This document shows positions 25,487 through 34,796 of a stretch of 64,000 nucleotides of DNA, in pieces. The position numbers and the translations under genes were made by a program. Within the stretch, counting starts at the first letter, position 1, and each line of letters starts with the position of its first letter. Below the pieces are notes generated by a model that made no database searches, was not told where the DNA came from, and worked only from the letters and a program-made list of their open reading frames with translations. Source of the DNA: Streptomyces shenzhenensis (GTDB lineage Bacteria; Actinomycetota; Actinomycetes; Streptomycetales; Streptomycetaceae); NCBI RefSeq assembly GCF_021462265.1, contig NZ_JAJONF010000037.1, forward strand, positions 1-64,000, read 5' to 3'.

Positions 25487-26197
25487 TCAGTGCGGGACCG
25501 GGCAGCCGTCCGGGCCGCAGGCGTCGCCGTGCACCGCGCCGGCCACCACCGGGAGGGACGGGCGGCTCTCCCAGGCCTCCGTCAGCGCCTGGGTGAACAC
25601 CTCGGGGCGCTGGGCGCCGGACACCGCGAACCTGCGGTCCAGGACGAAGAACGGCACACCGGTGGCGCCGACGGCCGCGGCCTCCCGCAGGTCGGCGTGG
25701 ACGTCCTCGGCGTGGGCCGACGGGTCGGCCAGGACCTTCCGTGCCGCGTCGGCGTCCAGCCCCGCCTCGGCCGCGAGGTCGACGAGGCGCTCGTCGTCGT
25801 CGTAGACCGAACGCTCCTCGGCGAAGTTCGCCCGGTAGAGCAGGGTGAGCAGTTCGTGCTGGCGGCCCTGTTCCTTCGCGAAGTGCAGGAGGCGGTGCAT
25901 GTCGAAGGTGTAGCCGTGGTCGCGGCCCATGACGTACTTCAGTCCGAGCGCCGCCGACTGCCGGCTGAGGGTGTCCTCGTTGGCCTGCGCCTGCTCGCGG
26001 GTCCAGCCCTTGCCCCGCATCAGGACACCGATGATGGGCTCGGCGTCGCCCTTGGTGCGGCGCGGGTCCAGCTGGAAGGAACGGTGGACCACTTCGACGT
26101 CCGCGCGGTGCGGGAACGCGGCCAGCGCCTTTTCGAAGCGGGCCTGACCGACATAGCACCAGGGGCAGCTGATGTCGGTCCAGATCTCCACGCGCAT
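25487..26197 (-). CDS. DsbA-family/FrnE-like oxidoreductase
   Basis: A 236-residue thioredoxin-fold protein with the CPWC redox motif at the N terminus (DISCPWCYVGQARFEKAL), a helical insert and a late GVPFFVLDRRFAVSGAQ cis-Pro segment, as in FrnE and the 2-hydroxychromene-2-carboxylate isomerase superfamily. FrnE was named from the frenolicin cluster. It may be a cytoplasmic disulfide oxidoreductase or a glutathione/mycothiol-linked isomerase. The C-terminal tail has extra Cys residues (DACGPDGCPVPH). It ends the stretch MFS - MarR - DsbA, all leftward. Confidence 0.88.
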   Translation of the reverse strand: MRVEIWTDISCPWCYVGQARFEKALAAFPHRADVEVVHRSFQLDPRRTKGDAEPIIGVLMRGKGWTREQAQANEDTLSRQSAALGLKYVMGRDHGYTFDMHRLLHFAKEQGRQHELLTLLYRANFAEERSVYDDDERLVDLAAEAGLDADAARKVLADPSAHAEDVHADLREAAAVGATGVPFFVLDRRFAVSGAQRPEVFTQALTEAWESRPSLPVVAGAVHGDACGPDGCPVPH

Positions 26198-26339
26198 GTG
26201 GGGGGTTCTCCTTTCGAGGCAGGGGAATCCGAAGAATCCCAGGAATCCCGAAAACCCCAGGAATCCGGGGAATTCAAGGAAGGGGGGAGAAGGGAAGAGG
26301 GGGAATGCGGAGGTGACGAACGGGGGAAGCCGCCGCGCG

Positions 26340-26711
26340 TCAGCCCTGGGCGGCCGGTACGAGGCCCAGGTACGCGTCGAAGGTCGACGTGGCGGCGCGG
26401 GCCGTGCGGCTGCCGGACTCGGTGACGGTCAGGCAGCGCGCGCGGCGGTCGCCGGTGCCGCGCCCCCTCACGAGCAGGCCGTGCTGCTCAAGGCGGACGA
26501 GCAACCGGCTGACGGCGGAGGGGGACAGGCCGACGGCGTCGGCGAGGTCCTTGGCCCGCAGCCGGGTGCCCGCCCGGTCGAGCGCGCACAGGGCCAGGAA
26601 CTCCGACAGGCTGATCCCGTGCGCGCGCACCAGGGCCCGGTCGAGTTCCTGCGTGATCCGTAGGTGCGCCGCGATCCGCTCGCGCCAGCGTGCCGACTCG
26701 ATCGGCGTCAT
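26340..26711 (-). CDS. MarR-family regulator
   Basis: A 123-residue winged-helix protein. The recognition region LADAVGLSPSAVSRLLVRLE and wing (RGTGDRRARCLTVTESG, carrying the DxR motif) are typical of MarR. It lies directly downstream of the MFS pump gene in the same direction, the usual arrangement for a ligand-sensing repressor of an exporter. A CTGAC/GTCAG inverted repeat before the pump gene is its most likely operator. Confidence 0.9.
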   Translation of the reverse strand: MTPIESARWRERIAAHLRITQELDRALVRAHGISLSEFLALCALDRAGTRLRAKDLADAVGLSPSAVSRLLVRLEQHGLLVRGRGTGDRRARCLTVTESGSRTARAATSTFDAYLGLVPAAQG

Positions 26712-26843
26712 GAACTCGGACTCCTCGCCTGTGGCGTTCCGACAGGACCGGGCAGCCGTGCGGCGGGTGCGGTGCCCCGGCTGCCCGGCCGGCGAAGCCG
26801 CCCGCCGTCGGCGGGGGGTACGGGCTCGCCGGCCGGGGTCCGG

Positions 26844-28307
26844 TCAGCCCAGCGCGTGCTCGCTCTCCGGCTCGGCGTGCACCGCGGCCTCCGGGGCGGA
26901 GGCCGCCTGCACCGCGGGCTGCCTCTTGATGGCCAGGGCGAGGAAGCCGCCCAGGACGAGGAGACCGGCCCCGATCAGACCCGCGAGCCGCAGGCCCTCC
27001 ACCACGTCCGCGGGGTCGGCGTCGGTGTAGCTGCCGGTGAAGGTGGAGTTGGCGACGGCGACCAGGACCGCGAGGCCCACGGCGCCGCCGACCTGCTGGG
27101 CGGTGGAGGCCATGGCGCTGGCCACGCCCTGCTCCTCCGCGTCGACGCCGGAGCCCGCCGTGGCGAACACCGAGACGAAGACCAGACCGCCGCCGACACC
27201 CCAGACGAACGAGCCCGGCAGCAGGGCCCAGAAGGACCCGCCGGTGGTCATGACGACGGCGGTGAGGCCGATGCCGATGCCGTTGACGATCATGCCGGTG
27301 AACAGGGTGATGCGCGGCCCGAAGCGCTCCATCATCTTCGGCGCCAGCCGGCCGGAGCCGATGATCGAGAACAGCGTGAGCGGCAGGAAGGCCAGACCCG
27401 CCTGGACGGGCGAGTAGCCGAGCACCGGCTGCACGTACGTGGTGAAGACGTAGTACGCGCCTGCCAGCGCCGTCTGGAACACCAGCAGGACGGCCATGGC
27501 GACCACCAGCGGCCGGTTCTTCAGCAGCCGCAGCGGCATGAGCGGGTTGCGGGTCTTCGCCTCGGTGACGAAGAAGGCCGTGAGCAGCAGGACACCGAGG
27601 ACCAGGGACGTGGCCGGCAGGCCCGCCGTCCAGCCGTGGTCCGGGCCGGTGACCAGGCCGGTCACGACCGCGGAGACACCGACGGTGGCCAGCAGCGCCG
27701 CCGGCACGTCGAAGCCGCCGGAGGTGTTGACCGGGCCGTCGGGGCGCACCGCGCGCGGCGCCGGGATCAGGATGACCAGGGCCAGCGGGATGTTGACCAG
27801 GAACACCCAGCGCCATGACGCCAGGTCGGTCAGCACTCCGCCGAGCAGCGCGCCCGCGGCGAGGCCGAGCGAGCCGGCCGCACCCCAGACGGCGAACGCC
27901 TTGGTGCGCTGCTGCCCCTCGAAGGAGGTGGCGATCAGGGCGAGGACGGCGGGGAAGAGCAGCGCGCCGCCCATGCCCTGCACCAGGCGCGCTCCGATCA
28001 GCAGCGCCTGGCTGTTCGCCAGACCGCCGACCAGGGACGAGACCGCGTAGAAGGTCAGGCCGGTCATGAAAAGCCGTCGGGCCCCGAGCCGGTCGACCGC
28101 GCGCCCGCCGAAGAGCAGCATGCCGCCGAAGGAGACGGCGTACGCCGACACCACCCACTGCAGGGACTGCTCGGAGAAGCCGAGGGCCTCCCCGATGTCG
28201 GGCAGCGCGACGTAGACGATGTTGAGGTCGACGGAGATGATGACCTGGGAAAAGGCCAGCAGGAACATTACAAGTCCCGCCTTTTTGGCCGGTGTTGCTG
28301 TCGTCAC
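26844..28307 (-). CDS. MFS drug exporter, DHA2 (14-TM) family
   Basis: A 487-residue pump with about 14 hydrophobic segments and DHA2 hallmarks (VISVDLNIVYVALPDIG in TM1, GGRAVDRLGARR in loop 2-3). GTG 28307 is preceded by AGGAGGG at 5 bp. It is followed by the MarR gene, which probably represses it. It is the second DHA2 pump of the window and may export the product of the carrier-protein operon upstream or the combined product. Confidence 0.9.
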   Translation of the reverse strand: MTTATPAKKAGLVMFLLAFSQVIISVDLNIVYVALPDIGEALGFSEQSLQWVVSAYAVSFGGMLLFGGRAVDRLGARRLFMTGLTFYAVSSLVGGLANSQALLIGARLVQGMGGALLFPAVLALIATSFEGQQRTKAFAVWGAAGSLGLAAGALLGGVLTDLASWRWVFLVNIPLALVILIPAPRAVRPDGPVNTSGGFDVPAALLATVGVSAVVTGLVTGPDHGWTAGLPATSLVLGVLLLTAFFVTEAKTRNPLMPLRLLKNRPLVVAMAVLLVFQTALAGAYYVFTTYVQPVLGYSPVQAGLAFLPLTLFSIIGSGRLAPKMMERFGPRITLFTGMIVNGIGIGLTAVVMTTGGSFWALLPGSFVWGVGGGLVFVSVFATAGSGVDAEEQGVASAMASTAQQVGGAVGLAVLVAVANSTFTGSYTDADPADVVEGLRLAGLIGAGLLVLGGFLALAIKRQPAVQAASAPEAAVHAEPESEHALG

Positions 28308-28324
28308 GAGACCCTCCTATAGGC

Positions 28325-28339
28325 CTGACGGTTAGTCAG
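28325..28339. promoter_or_regulatory. Inverted repeat before the MFS gene, possible MarR operator
   Basis: CTGAC-5 nt-GTCAG lies 18 bp upstream of the pump's GTG start. Short inverted repeats of this kind are common MarR/TetR targets; assignment to the adjacent MarR is inferred from position. Confidence 0.4.
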
Positions 28340-28411
28340 CTTTCAAGGTTGTGCGTCGAGCTCCAACTGGGATCGAGAGGCCCGTCCTTCCCTCCGCCCG
28401 TGTGGCCTGGG

Positions 28412-29680
28412 TCACATTCGGGCGGGTTCGGGCATCCGCGCCGCGCTGCGCGCACGCGCGCGCCGCGAGCGGGAGAACCTGCGGGTCACCGGACGCTCGA
28501 CGAAGGCGAACAGAGCCCAGGCCAGCAGCACCGACACGGTCAGCTGGCCGACCAGCAGGCCGATCGTCGCGGGAGTGGAGAACAGCCGGTCGCCCAGCAG
28601 CTTGCGGGTGAGCTCCAGCACCGTGAAGTGCACGCAGTAGAAGGCGAAGGAGATGTCGCCGAGCCACACGGCGAACCGGCTCTGGAAGATGCTGCGGCGT
28701 CCCTCGCTGTCCGCCATCGCCCCCGCCGCGATGACCATCACAGCCGGCACCAGGCACGCCACCCGGAGGCCCCACAGCATCGGGATGTTCAGCGCGACGA
28801 CGTACGAGACCGCGAGCAGCGCCCCCGACCCGACCATGCCGATGTTGCGCCAGCGGCCCGTCAGCACCGCGCGGGCCACCAGCATGCCCAGCACGAAGTC
28901 CAGCAGCCGGGCCGGCGGGAAGATGTAGGCGAACCAGAAGTAGTTGGCCGAGTGCGCGGGCTCGTTGGGCACCACGGCCGTCCCCACCGGTATGACGGCA
29001 TAGGTGATCAGCGGCACCGCGCAGACCGCCAGCACCACACCGCCGATCCAGTACTTGAGGCGCTGCGCGGGGATCCGGCGCACCAGCGGGTACACCACCG
29101 GGAACACGAGGTAGAAGAACGCCTCCGTGGACAGCGACCAACCGACGTTGTTCACGGCGAAGTTGGTGGGCACGTCCGGCACCCACGACTGAAGCATGAA
29201 GAAGCTCAGGAAGCCCTGGGCGAGCGTGGTGTGCGAGCCGTCGACGCCCTCGACCAGCACCCGGGCGAGGATCCAGCCGGCGATGTACGGCGGCACGATC
29301 TTGACGTAGCGCCGCCGCCACCAGGCCGTCGTCTTCTCGTTCCCGCGGTACGACCACACCAGGATGAAGCCGCTGAGCGCGAACCAGAACGGCATGGTCA
29401 GGCCGCCGACCTGCGCCACGGCCCGGTAGAAGCCGTGCGCCAGCGAGTCGTCGGCGAACAGCCGGATGCTCGGGAAGGGCAGCGCCGCGTGGAAGAGGAA
29501 CACCGCCAGCGCGATCGGGGCCCGCAGCCCCGTCAGTGAGGGCAGCCGGGAGGCCGCGGCGGGGGAGCCGGCGGCCGCCCCGCCGGGTGTCCGGGAGGTG
29601 AGGCCCGCGCCGGCCGCCGCGGGCGTCACGGCGACCGGCGGGCCGGACTCGATCCGGCCGGTGAACTGTTCGGTGGTCAT
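28412..29680 (-). CDS. Membrane acyltransferase, acyltransferase-3 (OafA/NodX) family
   Basis: A 422-residue integral membrane protein with about ten hydrophobic segments. The family's early Arg/His region (LTGLRAPIALAVFLFHAALPFP) and the later WSLSTEAFFYLVFP motif are visible. Members O-acylate sugars, lipids and macrolides (for example macrolide 3-O-acyltransferases). Here it may acylate the final product or a cell-surface sugar. ATG 29680. It sits 45 bp downstream of the reductase gene and appears to be in the same long leftward operon. Confidence 0.88.
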   Translation of the reverse strand: MTTEQFTGRIESGPPVAVTPAAAGAGLTSRTPGGAAAGSPAAASRLPSLTGLRAPIALAVFLFHAALPFPSIRLFADDSLAHGFYRAVAQVGGLTMPFWFALSGFILVWSYRGNEKTTAWWRRRYVKIVPPYIAGWILARVLVEGVDGSHTTLAQGFLSFFMLQSWVPDVPTNFAVNNVGWSLSTEAFFYLVFPVVYPLVRRIPAQRLKYWIGGVVLAVCAVPLITYAVIPVGTAVVPNEPAHSANYFWFAYIFPPARLLDFVLGMLVARAVLTGRWRNIGMVGSGALLAVSYVVALNIPMLWGLRVACLVPAVMVIAAGAMADSEGRRSIFQSRFAVWLGDISFAFYCVHFTVLELTRKLLGDRLFSTPATIGLLVGQLTVSVLLAWALFAFVERPVTRRFSRSRRARARSAARMPEPARM

Positions 29681-29725
29681 GGTCTGTCACTCCTAGTCAG
29701 GTCGCCGGGACTCGGCCCGGCCGCG

Positions 29726-30694
29726 TCAGAGATCGAGCACGAGACGCCGCGAGGTGCAGCGTGAGACGCAGATGAGCATCAGGTGTCCGGCGGCCTGCTC
29801 CGCGTCGGTGAGGACCATGTCCCGGTGGTCGAGCTCGCCCTCGATGACCGGGACCTCGCAGGTGCCGCAGACGCCGTCGCGGCAGGAGGCGTCCACGACG
29901 ACGCCCACGTTCTCCAGGGCGTCGACGATCGACTCGTCGGGGCCGACCGTCACGGTGACCCGGGACTTCACGCACTCCACCTCGAACGCCGTGCCGCCGT
30001 CCGCGCCCGGGTCCGGTGCGGTGGCCGCGGCGAAGTGCTCGACGCGCAGCCGGCCGAGGATGCCGAGCGCCTCGCAGCCGGCGCGGACGGCCGCGGTGAG
30101 CCGCTCCGGGCCGCAGCAGTAGACCAGGGCGCCCTCCGGGACCCCGGCGAGCACCCGGTCCAGGTCGAGGCGGCCGTCCTCGTCCTTCGGCCGCAGGACC
30201 ACCGTGCGGTCGGAGGCGGCCAGCTCGCCGAGCTCCTCCGTGAACGCCATCGACGCCCTGGAGCGGCCGCCGTACCAGAACTGCCAGGGCAGGCCGCGCT
30301 CCCCGGCCTCCCGGGCATGCGTGAGCAGCGGGGTCACTCCGATGCCGCCCGCGACGAAGACGTACGACGTCGCGTCCGCGAGCTCGAAATGGTTGCGCGG
30401 GCCGCCCACGGTGACCAGCGCGCCGGGCCGCAGCGCGCCGTGCACGAACGCCGAACCGCCGCGCGACACCGGGTCCTTGAGCACCGCGACCCGGTAGCGG
30501 CCGGAGTCGGCCGGGTCGCCGCACAGGCTGTACTGCCGTACCAGACCGTCCAGGTGCAGGTCGATGTGCGCGCCGGGTGTCCAGGCCGGCAGCGGCTTGC
30601 CCTGCGGGTGCACCAGGTCGACGGAGAGCACGTCCGCCGCCTCCCAGGTCATCCGGTGCACCAGCAGGGCGGACTGCTCGGCGGTCCCGCTCAT
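29726..30694 (-). CDS. Phthalate-dioxygenase-reductase (PDR/VanB)-type flavin/2Fe-2S reductase
   Basis: A 322-residue protein with a flavin-binding domain (RQYSLCGDP), an NAD-binding domain (VAGGIGVTPLLTHA and YCCGPERL) and a C-terminal plant-type [2Fe-2S] domain with CRDGVCGTC and a later Cys (LMLICVSR). Such proteins pass electrons from NADH to Rieske oxygenases or O-demethylases. No Rieske oxygenase is present in the window, so the partner may be the P450 at 24.1 kb or a gene elsewhere. ATG 30694 overlaps the FAH stop (ATGA), so the two are translationally coupled. Confidence 0.9.
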   Translation of the reverse strand: MSGTAEQSALLVHRMTWEAADVLSVDLVHPQGKPLPAWTPGAHIDLHLDGLVRQYSLCGDPADSGRYRVAVLKDPVSRGGSAFVHGALRPGALVTVGGPRNHFELADATSYVFVAGGIGVTPLLTHAREAGERGLPWQFWYGGRSRASMAFTEELGELAASDRTVVLRPKDEDGRLDLDRVLAGVPEGALVYCCGPERLTAAVRAGCEALGILGRLRVEHFAAATAPDPGADGGTAFEVECVKSRVTVTVGPDESIVDALENVGVVVDASCRDGVCGTCEVPVIEGELDHRDMVLTDAEQAAGHLMLICVSRCTSRRLVLDL

Positions 30695-31581
30695 GACGTG
30701 ACCGCGCCGCCGAACCGGACGTCGTTGGCGAACGTCACGTCGTGGCTCTTCACGTCGATCGTGATCCGGTCGCCGTCGGCGATCCGGAAGCCGTCGTGGT
30801 AGCTCGCCTCGTCGGCGCCCAGCAAGACGTAGTTCACCAGGCCGGGCCGCCGGACAGCCGGGAAGGAGAACAGGTGGTCGACCATGTCCCGCACCCGGAA
30901 GTACAGGGCGTCCTCACCGCAGTCGAAGCGGCCGTCCCACGCGGTCACCCCGTCCCGCTCGATGGTGACCCGGCCGGTCACCGACGCCGGCGGTTCGTCC
31001 AGGAACAGCCAGGGCGTGATCGCGGTGTCGCACAGCTTGCAGTACGGGTTCCAGCCCGGGTTCTCCCGGTGCAGCCCGATGTCGCACAGGTCGTTGCCGA
31101 AGGTGTAGCCGGCGTAGTGCGGTTCGCCGTCGGCGTCGTTGACGTAGACGAGCGCGACCTCCGGCTCCTCGATCAGCGCGACCGGCTTGCGCGGCACCAC
31201 GAGCGGCTCGCCCGGCAGCCGCAGCCAGGCGCCGAGGCCCTTGAAGAACCAGTTCGGCGGGACGAACTCCTCGTCCTCGCTCGGCGCGGTGTCGAACTTC
31301 GACCGGTGGGTCCGCATGAAGCCGCTGACCAGCGCGTTGCCGGTGGTCGTGGGCAACAACGGGGGCAGCAGCCGCAGCTGCGGGTCGTCGGCGGCGACCG
31401 ACACGGACGCGGCGCCCTCGGTGACCGCCGCGGCGACGTCCGCCGGGCGGTCGGCCGTGACGAACTCCGCGCTCAGCCGGTCCTCCTGGACCTTGTACAG
31501 GGTCAGGGGCTCGCCCGGCGCCGGCTTGCCGATGCCGACGTGGCGCTCGCCGCGGTACTCGCTCTCGAACAGGATGGTCAT
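30691..31581 (-). CDS. Fumarylacetoacetate hydrolase (FAH)-family enzyme
   Basis: A 296-residue FAH-fold protein. The family's acidic metal ligands are placed in LIEEPEVALVYV, and GYTFGNDLCDIG matches the conserved G-x-x-x-NDxxxR-like region. Family members hydrolyse or decarboxylate/hydrate beta-diketo or 2-oxo-enoate acids (HpcE, MhpD-like, AraD1-type 2-keto-3-deoxy acid dehydratases). ATG 31581 follows GGGAGG; an upstream in-frame ATG is less likely. Its coupling to the reductase and to amino-acid genes suggests it processes a 2-oxo acid made in the same operon. The exact reaction is not assigned. Confidence 0.82.
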   Translation of the reverse strand: MTILFESEYRGERHVGIGKPAPGEPLTLYKVQEDRLSAEFVTADRPADVAAAVTEGAASVSVAADDPQLRLLPPLLPTTTGNALVSGFMRTHRSKFDTAPSEDEEFVPPNWFFKGLGAWLRLPGEPLVVPRKPVALIEEPEVALVYVNDADGEPHYAGYTFGNDLCDIGLHRENPGWNPYCKLCDTAITPWLFLDEPPASVTGRVTIERDGVTAWDGRFDCGEDALYFRVRDMVDHLFSFPAVRRPGLVNYVLLGADEASYHDGFRIADGDRITIDVKSHDVTFANDVRFGGAVTS

Positions 31582-31656
31582 GCTGACGGCCCTCCCAGGG
31601 GAGACTCGGGCCGCAACCGCGCGGAACCCGCGCGGCATACGGCGGTTGATGGTGTG

Positions 31657-32997
31657 TCAGTTGTGGTTCTGAAGGTCTCCGGCGCCGCCCTGCGCGGCCG
31701 GGTCCTGCCCCGCGGCCGACGCGCCCCGGCCGCCGGTCAGGTCGGCCAGGGCCTCGGTGACGCGGTCCAACGACGCCCTGATCCACGGCAGTCGGAGCGG
31801 GTCGGCGGCCGACAGGGCCGTCTCGCGCTCGTCGTCGCTGTCGCCGTAGAGCCGGCTGGTGGCGGCCCGCAGCCGCAGGGAGCGCTCGGGCTCACCGAAG
31901 GCGCTCGCGGGCAGCAGCCCCACCCCGTGCCGGGACACCAGGAGTTCGGCGATCCGGGCCCCGGAGCGCACCCCGTGCGCCCGCGCCAGGTGGGCGCGGA
32001 GGGGCTCGAAGTCCGGGTACACGTAGCAGGTCGCGCGGACGGGCGGCACGAGGGCGCCGGCCGCGGCGAACCGCCCGGCGACGGCCCGCACCACGGCCCC
32101 GTGCAGCCGGCGGCAGGCGGCGAGGTGCGCGACCACCTCCGGCGGTTCCTCGAAGGCGTACGCCACGGCCTCCTGCACCGGCGCGGCGGCGCTGGACCAG
32201 ATCTGGCTGGCGACGACGGTGAGCCGGTCGGCCAGCGAGCGGCCCGTCTCGCCGGCGGGCAGCCGGGCCGCGCCGAGCCGCCAGCCGCCGAGCGCCAGGT
32301 TCTTCGTCGGGCCGGTGGTGACGACCGTGCGCTCGGGGGCGTGCAGCGCGGGCGACTCGGCACGGACGTCCGGGTCGAGGACCAGGTCGCGGTAGATCTC
32401 GTCCGAGACGATCACGAGGTCCAGGTCGCGTGCCGCCCGCGCGAGCCGGCGCACCGTCTCCGGCTCGGCCACCGCGCCGGTCGGGTTGTCCGGCAGGGTG
32501 ACCACGACCGAGCGCGGGTCGCGGCCCTCGGCCCGGGCGGCGGCGACCGCCGTGCGCAGCCGGTCCGGGTCCGGGAGGCCGCCCTGGCCGGGCGGCACCG
32601 GAACCGGCAGGGGGTGTGCGCCGGCCAGCCGGGCCTGCGCGGCGTAGCTCACCCAGCTCGGGCTGGGCACGACCACGTCGCCGCCGATGGCCAGCAGCAG
32701 CGCGAACAGCAGGGGCTTGCTGCCCGGACCGCACACGATCTGCCCGGGGTCGGTGTCGAGCCCGCGCCGGCCCCAGTACCCGGCGACCGCCGCGCGCAGC
32801 CGGGGACTGCCGGCCACCGGGCCGTAGGAGTTGAGGCGCGCCGCGGCGGCGAGCCGTTCCCGCAGCTCCGGCAGGACCGGCAGCCCGATCTCCCCGCTCG
32901 TCATCGGGATCACCCGCTCCCCGGCCGCCCGTCGGCGCGCGAGCGCCTCGTCGGCGGCCAGCGTGGCCGACATGGTCACCGAACCGGGCTGTGGCAT
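31657..32997 (-). CDS. PLP-dependent aminotransferase, class I/II (fold type I)
   Basis: A 446-residue aspartate-aminotransferase-like protein. The substrate loop NSYGPVAGSPRLRAAVAGYW, NPTG (DNPTGAV), the Asp of IVSDEIY and the Schiff-base Lys in TTGPTKNLALGGWRLG are all visible. ATG 32997 follows GGGAG; an upstream ATG (33015) begins inside that ribosome site. It would convert a 2-oxo acid to an amino acid, or aminate a carrier-bound semialdehyde in place of the class III LysJ of lysine biosynthesis. Spacing to its neighbours (119 and 75 bp) fits one operon. Confidence 0.88.
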   Translation of the reverse strand: MPQPGSVTMSATLAADEALARRRAAGERVIPMTSGEIGLPVLPELRERLAAAARLNSYGPVAGSPRLRAAVAGYWGRRGLDTDPGQIVCGPGSKPLLFALLLAIGGDVVVPSPSWVSYAAQARLAGAHPLPVPVPPGQGGLPDPDRLRTAVAAARAEGRDPRSVVVTLPDNPTGAVAEPETVRRLARAARDLDLVIVSDEIYRDLVLDPDVRAESPALHAPERTVVTTGPTKNLALGGWRLGAARLPAGETGRSLADRLTVVASQIWSSAAAPVQEAVAYAFEEPPEVVAHLAACRRLHGAVVRAVAGRFAAAGALVPPVRATCYVYPDFEPLRAHLARAHGVRSGARIAELLVSRHGVGLLPASAFGEPERSLRLRAATSRLYGDSDDERETALSAADPLRLPWIRASLDRVTEALADLTGGRGASAAGQDPAAQGGAGDLQNHN

Positions 32998-33116
32998 GAC
33001 TGACTCCCAGGACATCGGAGGGTGAGAGGGGGACGCGGGAGCGCGAGAGGGAGGGGAGGGGGGAACCGGCCGGAGCGGGGGTGCGGGAGCGCCGTCCGCT
33101 TCCGCACCCCGCCGTC

Positions 33117-34796
33117 TCACGCGTCGCCGAACTGCTGCCGCAGGCTCGCCTTGCGGACCTTGCCCGTCAGGGTCTTGGGCAGCGCGTCGAGCGACTCCAG
33201 CCGGTCGGGCAGGAAGCGCTCGTCGATGTCGGCGGCCCGCAGGTGGGCGCGGACCTCCGCCAGGGACGGCACCTGGGTGCCCTTCGGCACGATCACCGCG
33301 AGGATCGGGTCGGAGACCCGGCCGGCCGGCCCGACCAGCGCGGCCTCGGCCACGTGCGGATGCCGGGCGATGATCGACTCCAGCTCCGCCATGGGGACGA
33401 CCATGCCGTCCCGCATGATGGCGTCCCTGGCCCGGCACAGCACGCGGATGCCGCCGCGCCCGTCGTCCCGCGCCACGTCGCCGGTGTCGAACCAGCCGTC
33501 GTCGATCATCTGCTCCCGGAACACCGCGTCGCGCCGGTAGTACGTCAGCGCCTGCGACGCGCCCCGCACCCGCAGCCGGCCGACCGGGGCCCGCTCGGTG
33601 GGGTTCAGGCACTTGTCGATCCGGATCTCCATGGCGTCGATCGGCCGCCCGTTGCTGTGCGCCGCCCAGTCCTGGTTGTAGTCGAGGCGGGTGATGGTCA
33701 CCGGACCGTTCTCCGACATCCCCCACAGCGAGTAGGTGCGGGCACCGAGGGTCTCCCGGAGCTCGTCCACCAGCGGCTGGAGCACCGGCGCCGAGCCGGT
33801 CACCACGTGCCGCAGGGTGCTCACGTCACGGGGGTCGCGGCGCTGCGACTCGGCGATGTCGGTCAGGGTCGCCGGCGGGCCGTAGACCAGCGTGCCGCCA
33901 TAGCGTTCCACCAGGTCCAGCAGGACGCCGTTGCTGCGCTTGTCCTGGAAGACGATGGTGCCGCCCAGCATCACGCCGGCGAGGATGCCCTGCGCGAACC
34001 CCGAGTAGTGCACGAGCGGGGTGGTCACCACGGCGACCAGGCTGTGGTCGAGCAGGAAGGTGTCGGCGTAGCCGCGGATCGCCGCGTGCACGGTGTTCTG
34101 GCTGTGCAGCACGCCCTTGGACTCGCCGGTCGTGCCCGAGGTGAACAGCACGACGAACGGTTCGTCGGGCCGTAGTTCGAGGCCGGCCAGTTCTTCGTCG
34201 CCGTGCACGTCCTCCCAGGGGGCGGCGACGAAGTGGTCGTGGAAGTCGATCGCTCCCTCGGGCGCGTGCCCGTCGACCACGACGACGTGCTCCAGGGTGG
34301 GCAGTTCGTGCCGCAACCCGGTGACGATCTTGCCCAGCGGGGTGCCGTCCCACTCCGGGACCGTCACGCACACCCGCGCCTCGGTGAGCCCCAGCCGGTG
34401 GCGCAGTTCCTCCTCGGGGCAGATCGGGGAGATCGGGCAGACCACCGCGCCGACCCGGATGCAGGCGTAGATCAGCGGCACCATCTCCCACAGGTTGGGC
34501 AGCTGGACCGCCACGAAATCGCCGCGTCGCACGCCCAGTTCGACGAGGGCGCCGGCGAACCGGTCGGTGATCCGGGCCAGTTCCGAGTAGTCCAGCGTGT
34601 CGGTGCGGGCCTGGGTGATCCGGCGGCCGGCCAGTGCCATCTTGTGCGGGCGCAGCCGGACCTGACGGCGCAGGTCGTCGAGGAACGTCTCGTCCCGCCA
34701 CCAGCCGCGCTGCCGGTACAGCGCCTCACGGCTGGTCCGGTCGTGCGGCAGCGGTGTGGTGATCGCGACGGTCTCCAAGGGCGGGGCGCTGGTCAT
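33117..34796 (-). CDS. Acyl-CoA ligase / AMP-forming carboxylate ligase
   Basis: A 559-residue ANL-family enzyme. The phosphate loop reads FTSGTTGESKG, followed by YGPPATLT, WGMSENGPV, GWFDTGD and the C-terminal catalytic Lys in KTLTGKVRK. It resembles cyclohexanecarboxylate- and medium-chain acyl-CoA ligases more than fatty-acid ligases. It could activate an acid for the homocitrate-synthase-like enzyme, or the finished amino acid for transfer. ATG 34796 overlaps the dehydrogenase stop (ATGA), so both are made together. Confidence 0.88.
   Translation of the reverse strand: MTSAPPLETVAITTPLPHDRTSREALYRQRGWWRDETFLDDLRRQVRLRPHKMALAGRRITQARTDTLDYSELARITDRFAGALVELGVRRGDFVAVQLPNLWEMVPLIYACIRVGAVVCPISPICPEEELRHRLGLTEARVCVTVPEWDGTPLGKIVTGLRHELPTLEHVVVVDGHAPEGAIDFHDHFVAAPWEDVHGDEELAGLELRPDEPFVVLFTSGTTGESKGVLHSQNTVHAAIRGYADTFLLDHSLVAVVTTPLVHYSGFAQGILAGVMLGGTIVFQDKRSNGVLLDLVERYGGTLVYGPPATLTDIAESQRRDPRDVSTLRHVVTGSAPVLQPLVDELRETLGARTYSLWGMSENGPVTITRLDYNQDWAAHSNGRPIDAMEIRIDKCLNPTERAPVGRLRVRGASQALTYYRRDAVFREQMIDDGWFDTGDVARDDGRGGIRVLCRARDAIMRDGMVVPMAELESIIARHPHVAEAALVGPAGRVSDPILAVIVPKGTQVPSLAEVRAHLRAADIDERFLPDRLESLDALPKTLTGKVRKASLRQQFGDA

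Noticed and set aside
28292..29539. + strand open frame opposite the acyltransferase
   Set aside because: His/Arg/Gln-rich shadow; the - strand shows membrane segments and the acyltransferase-3 motifs.
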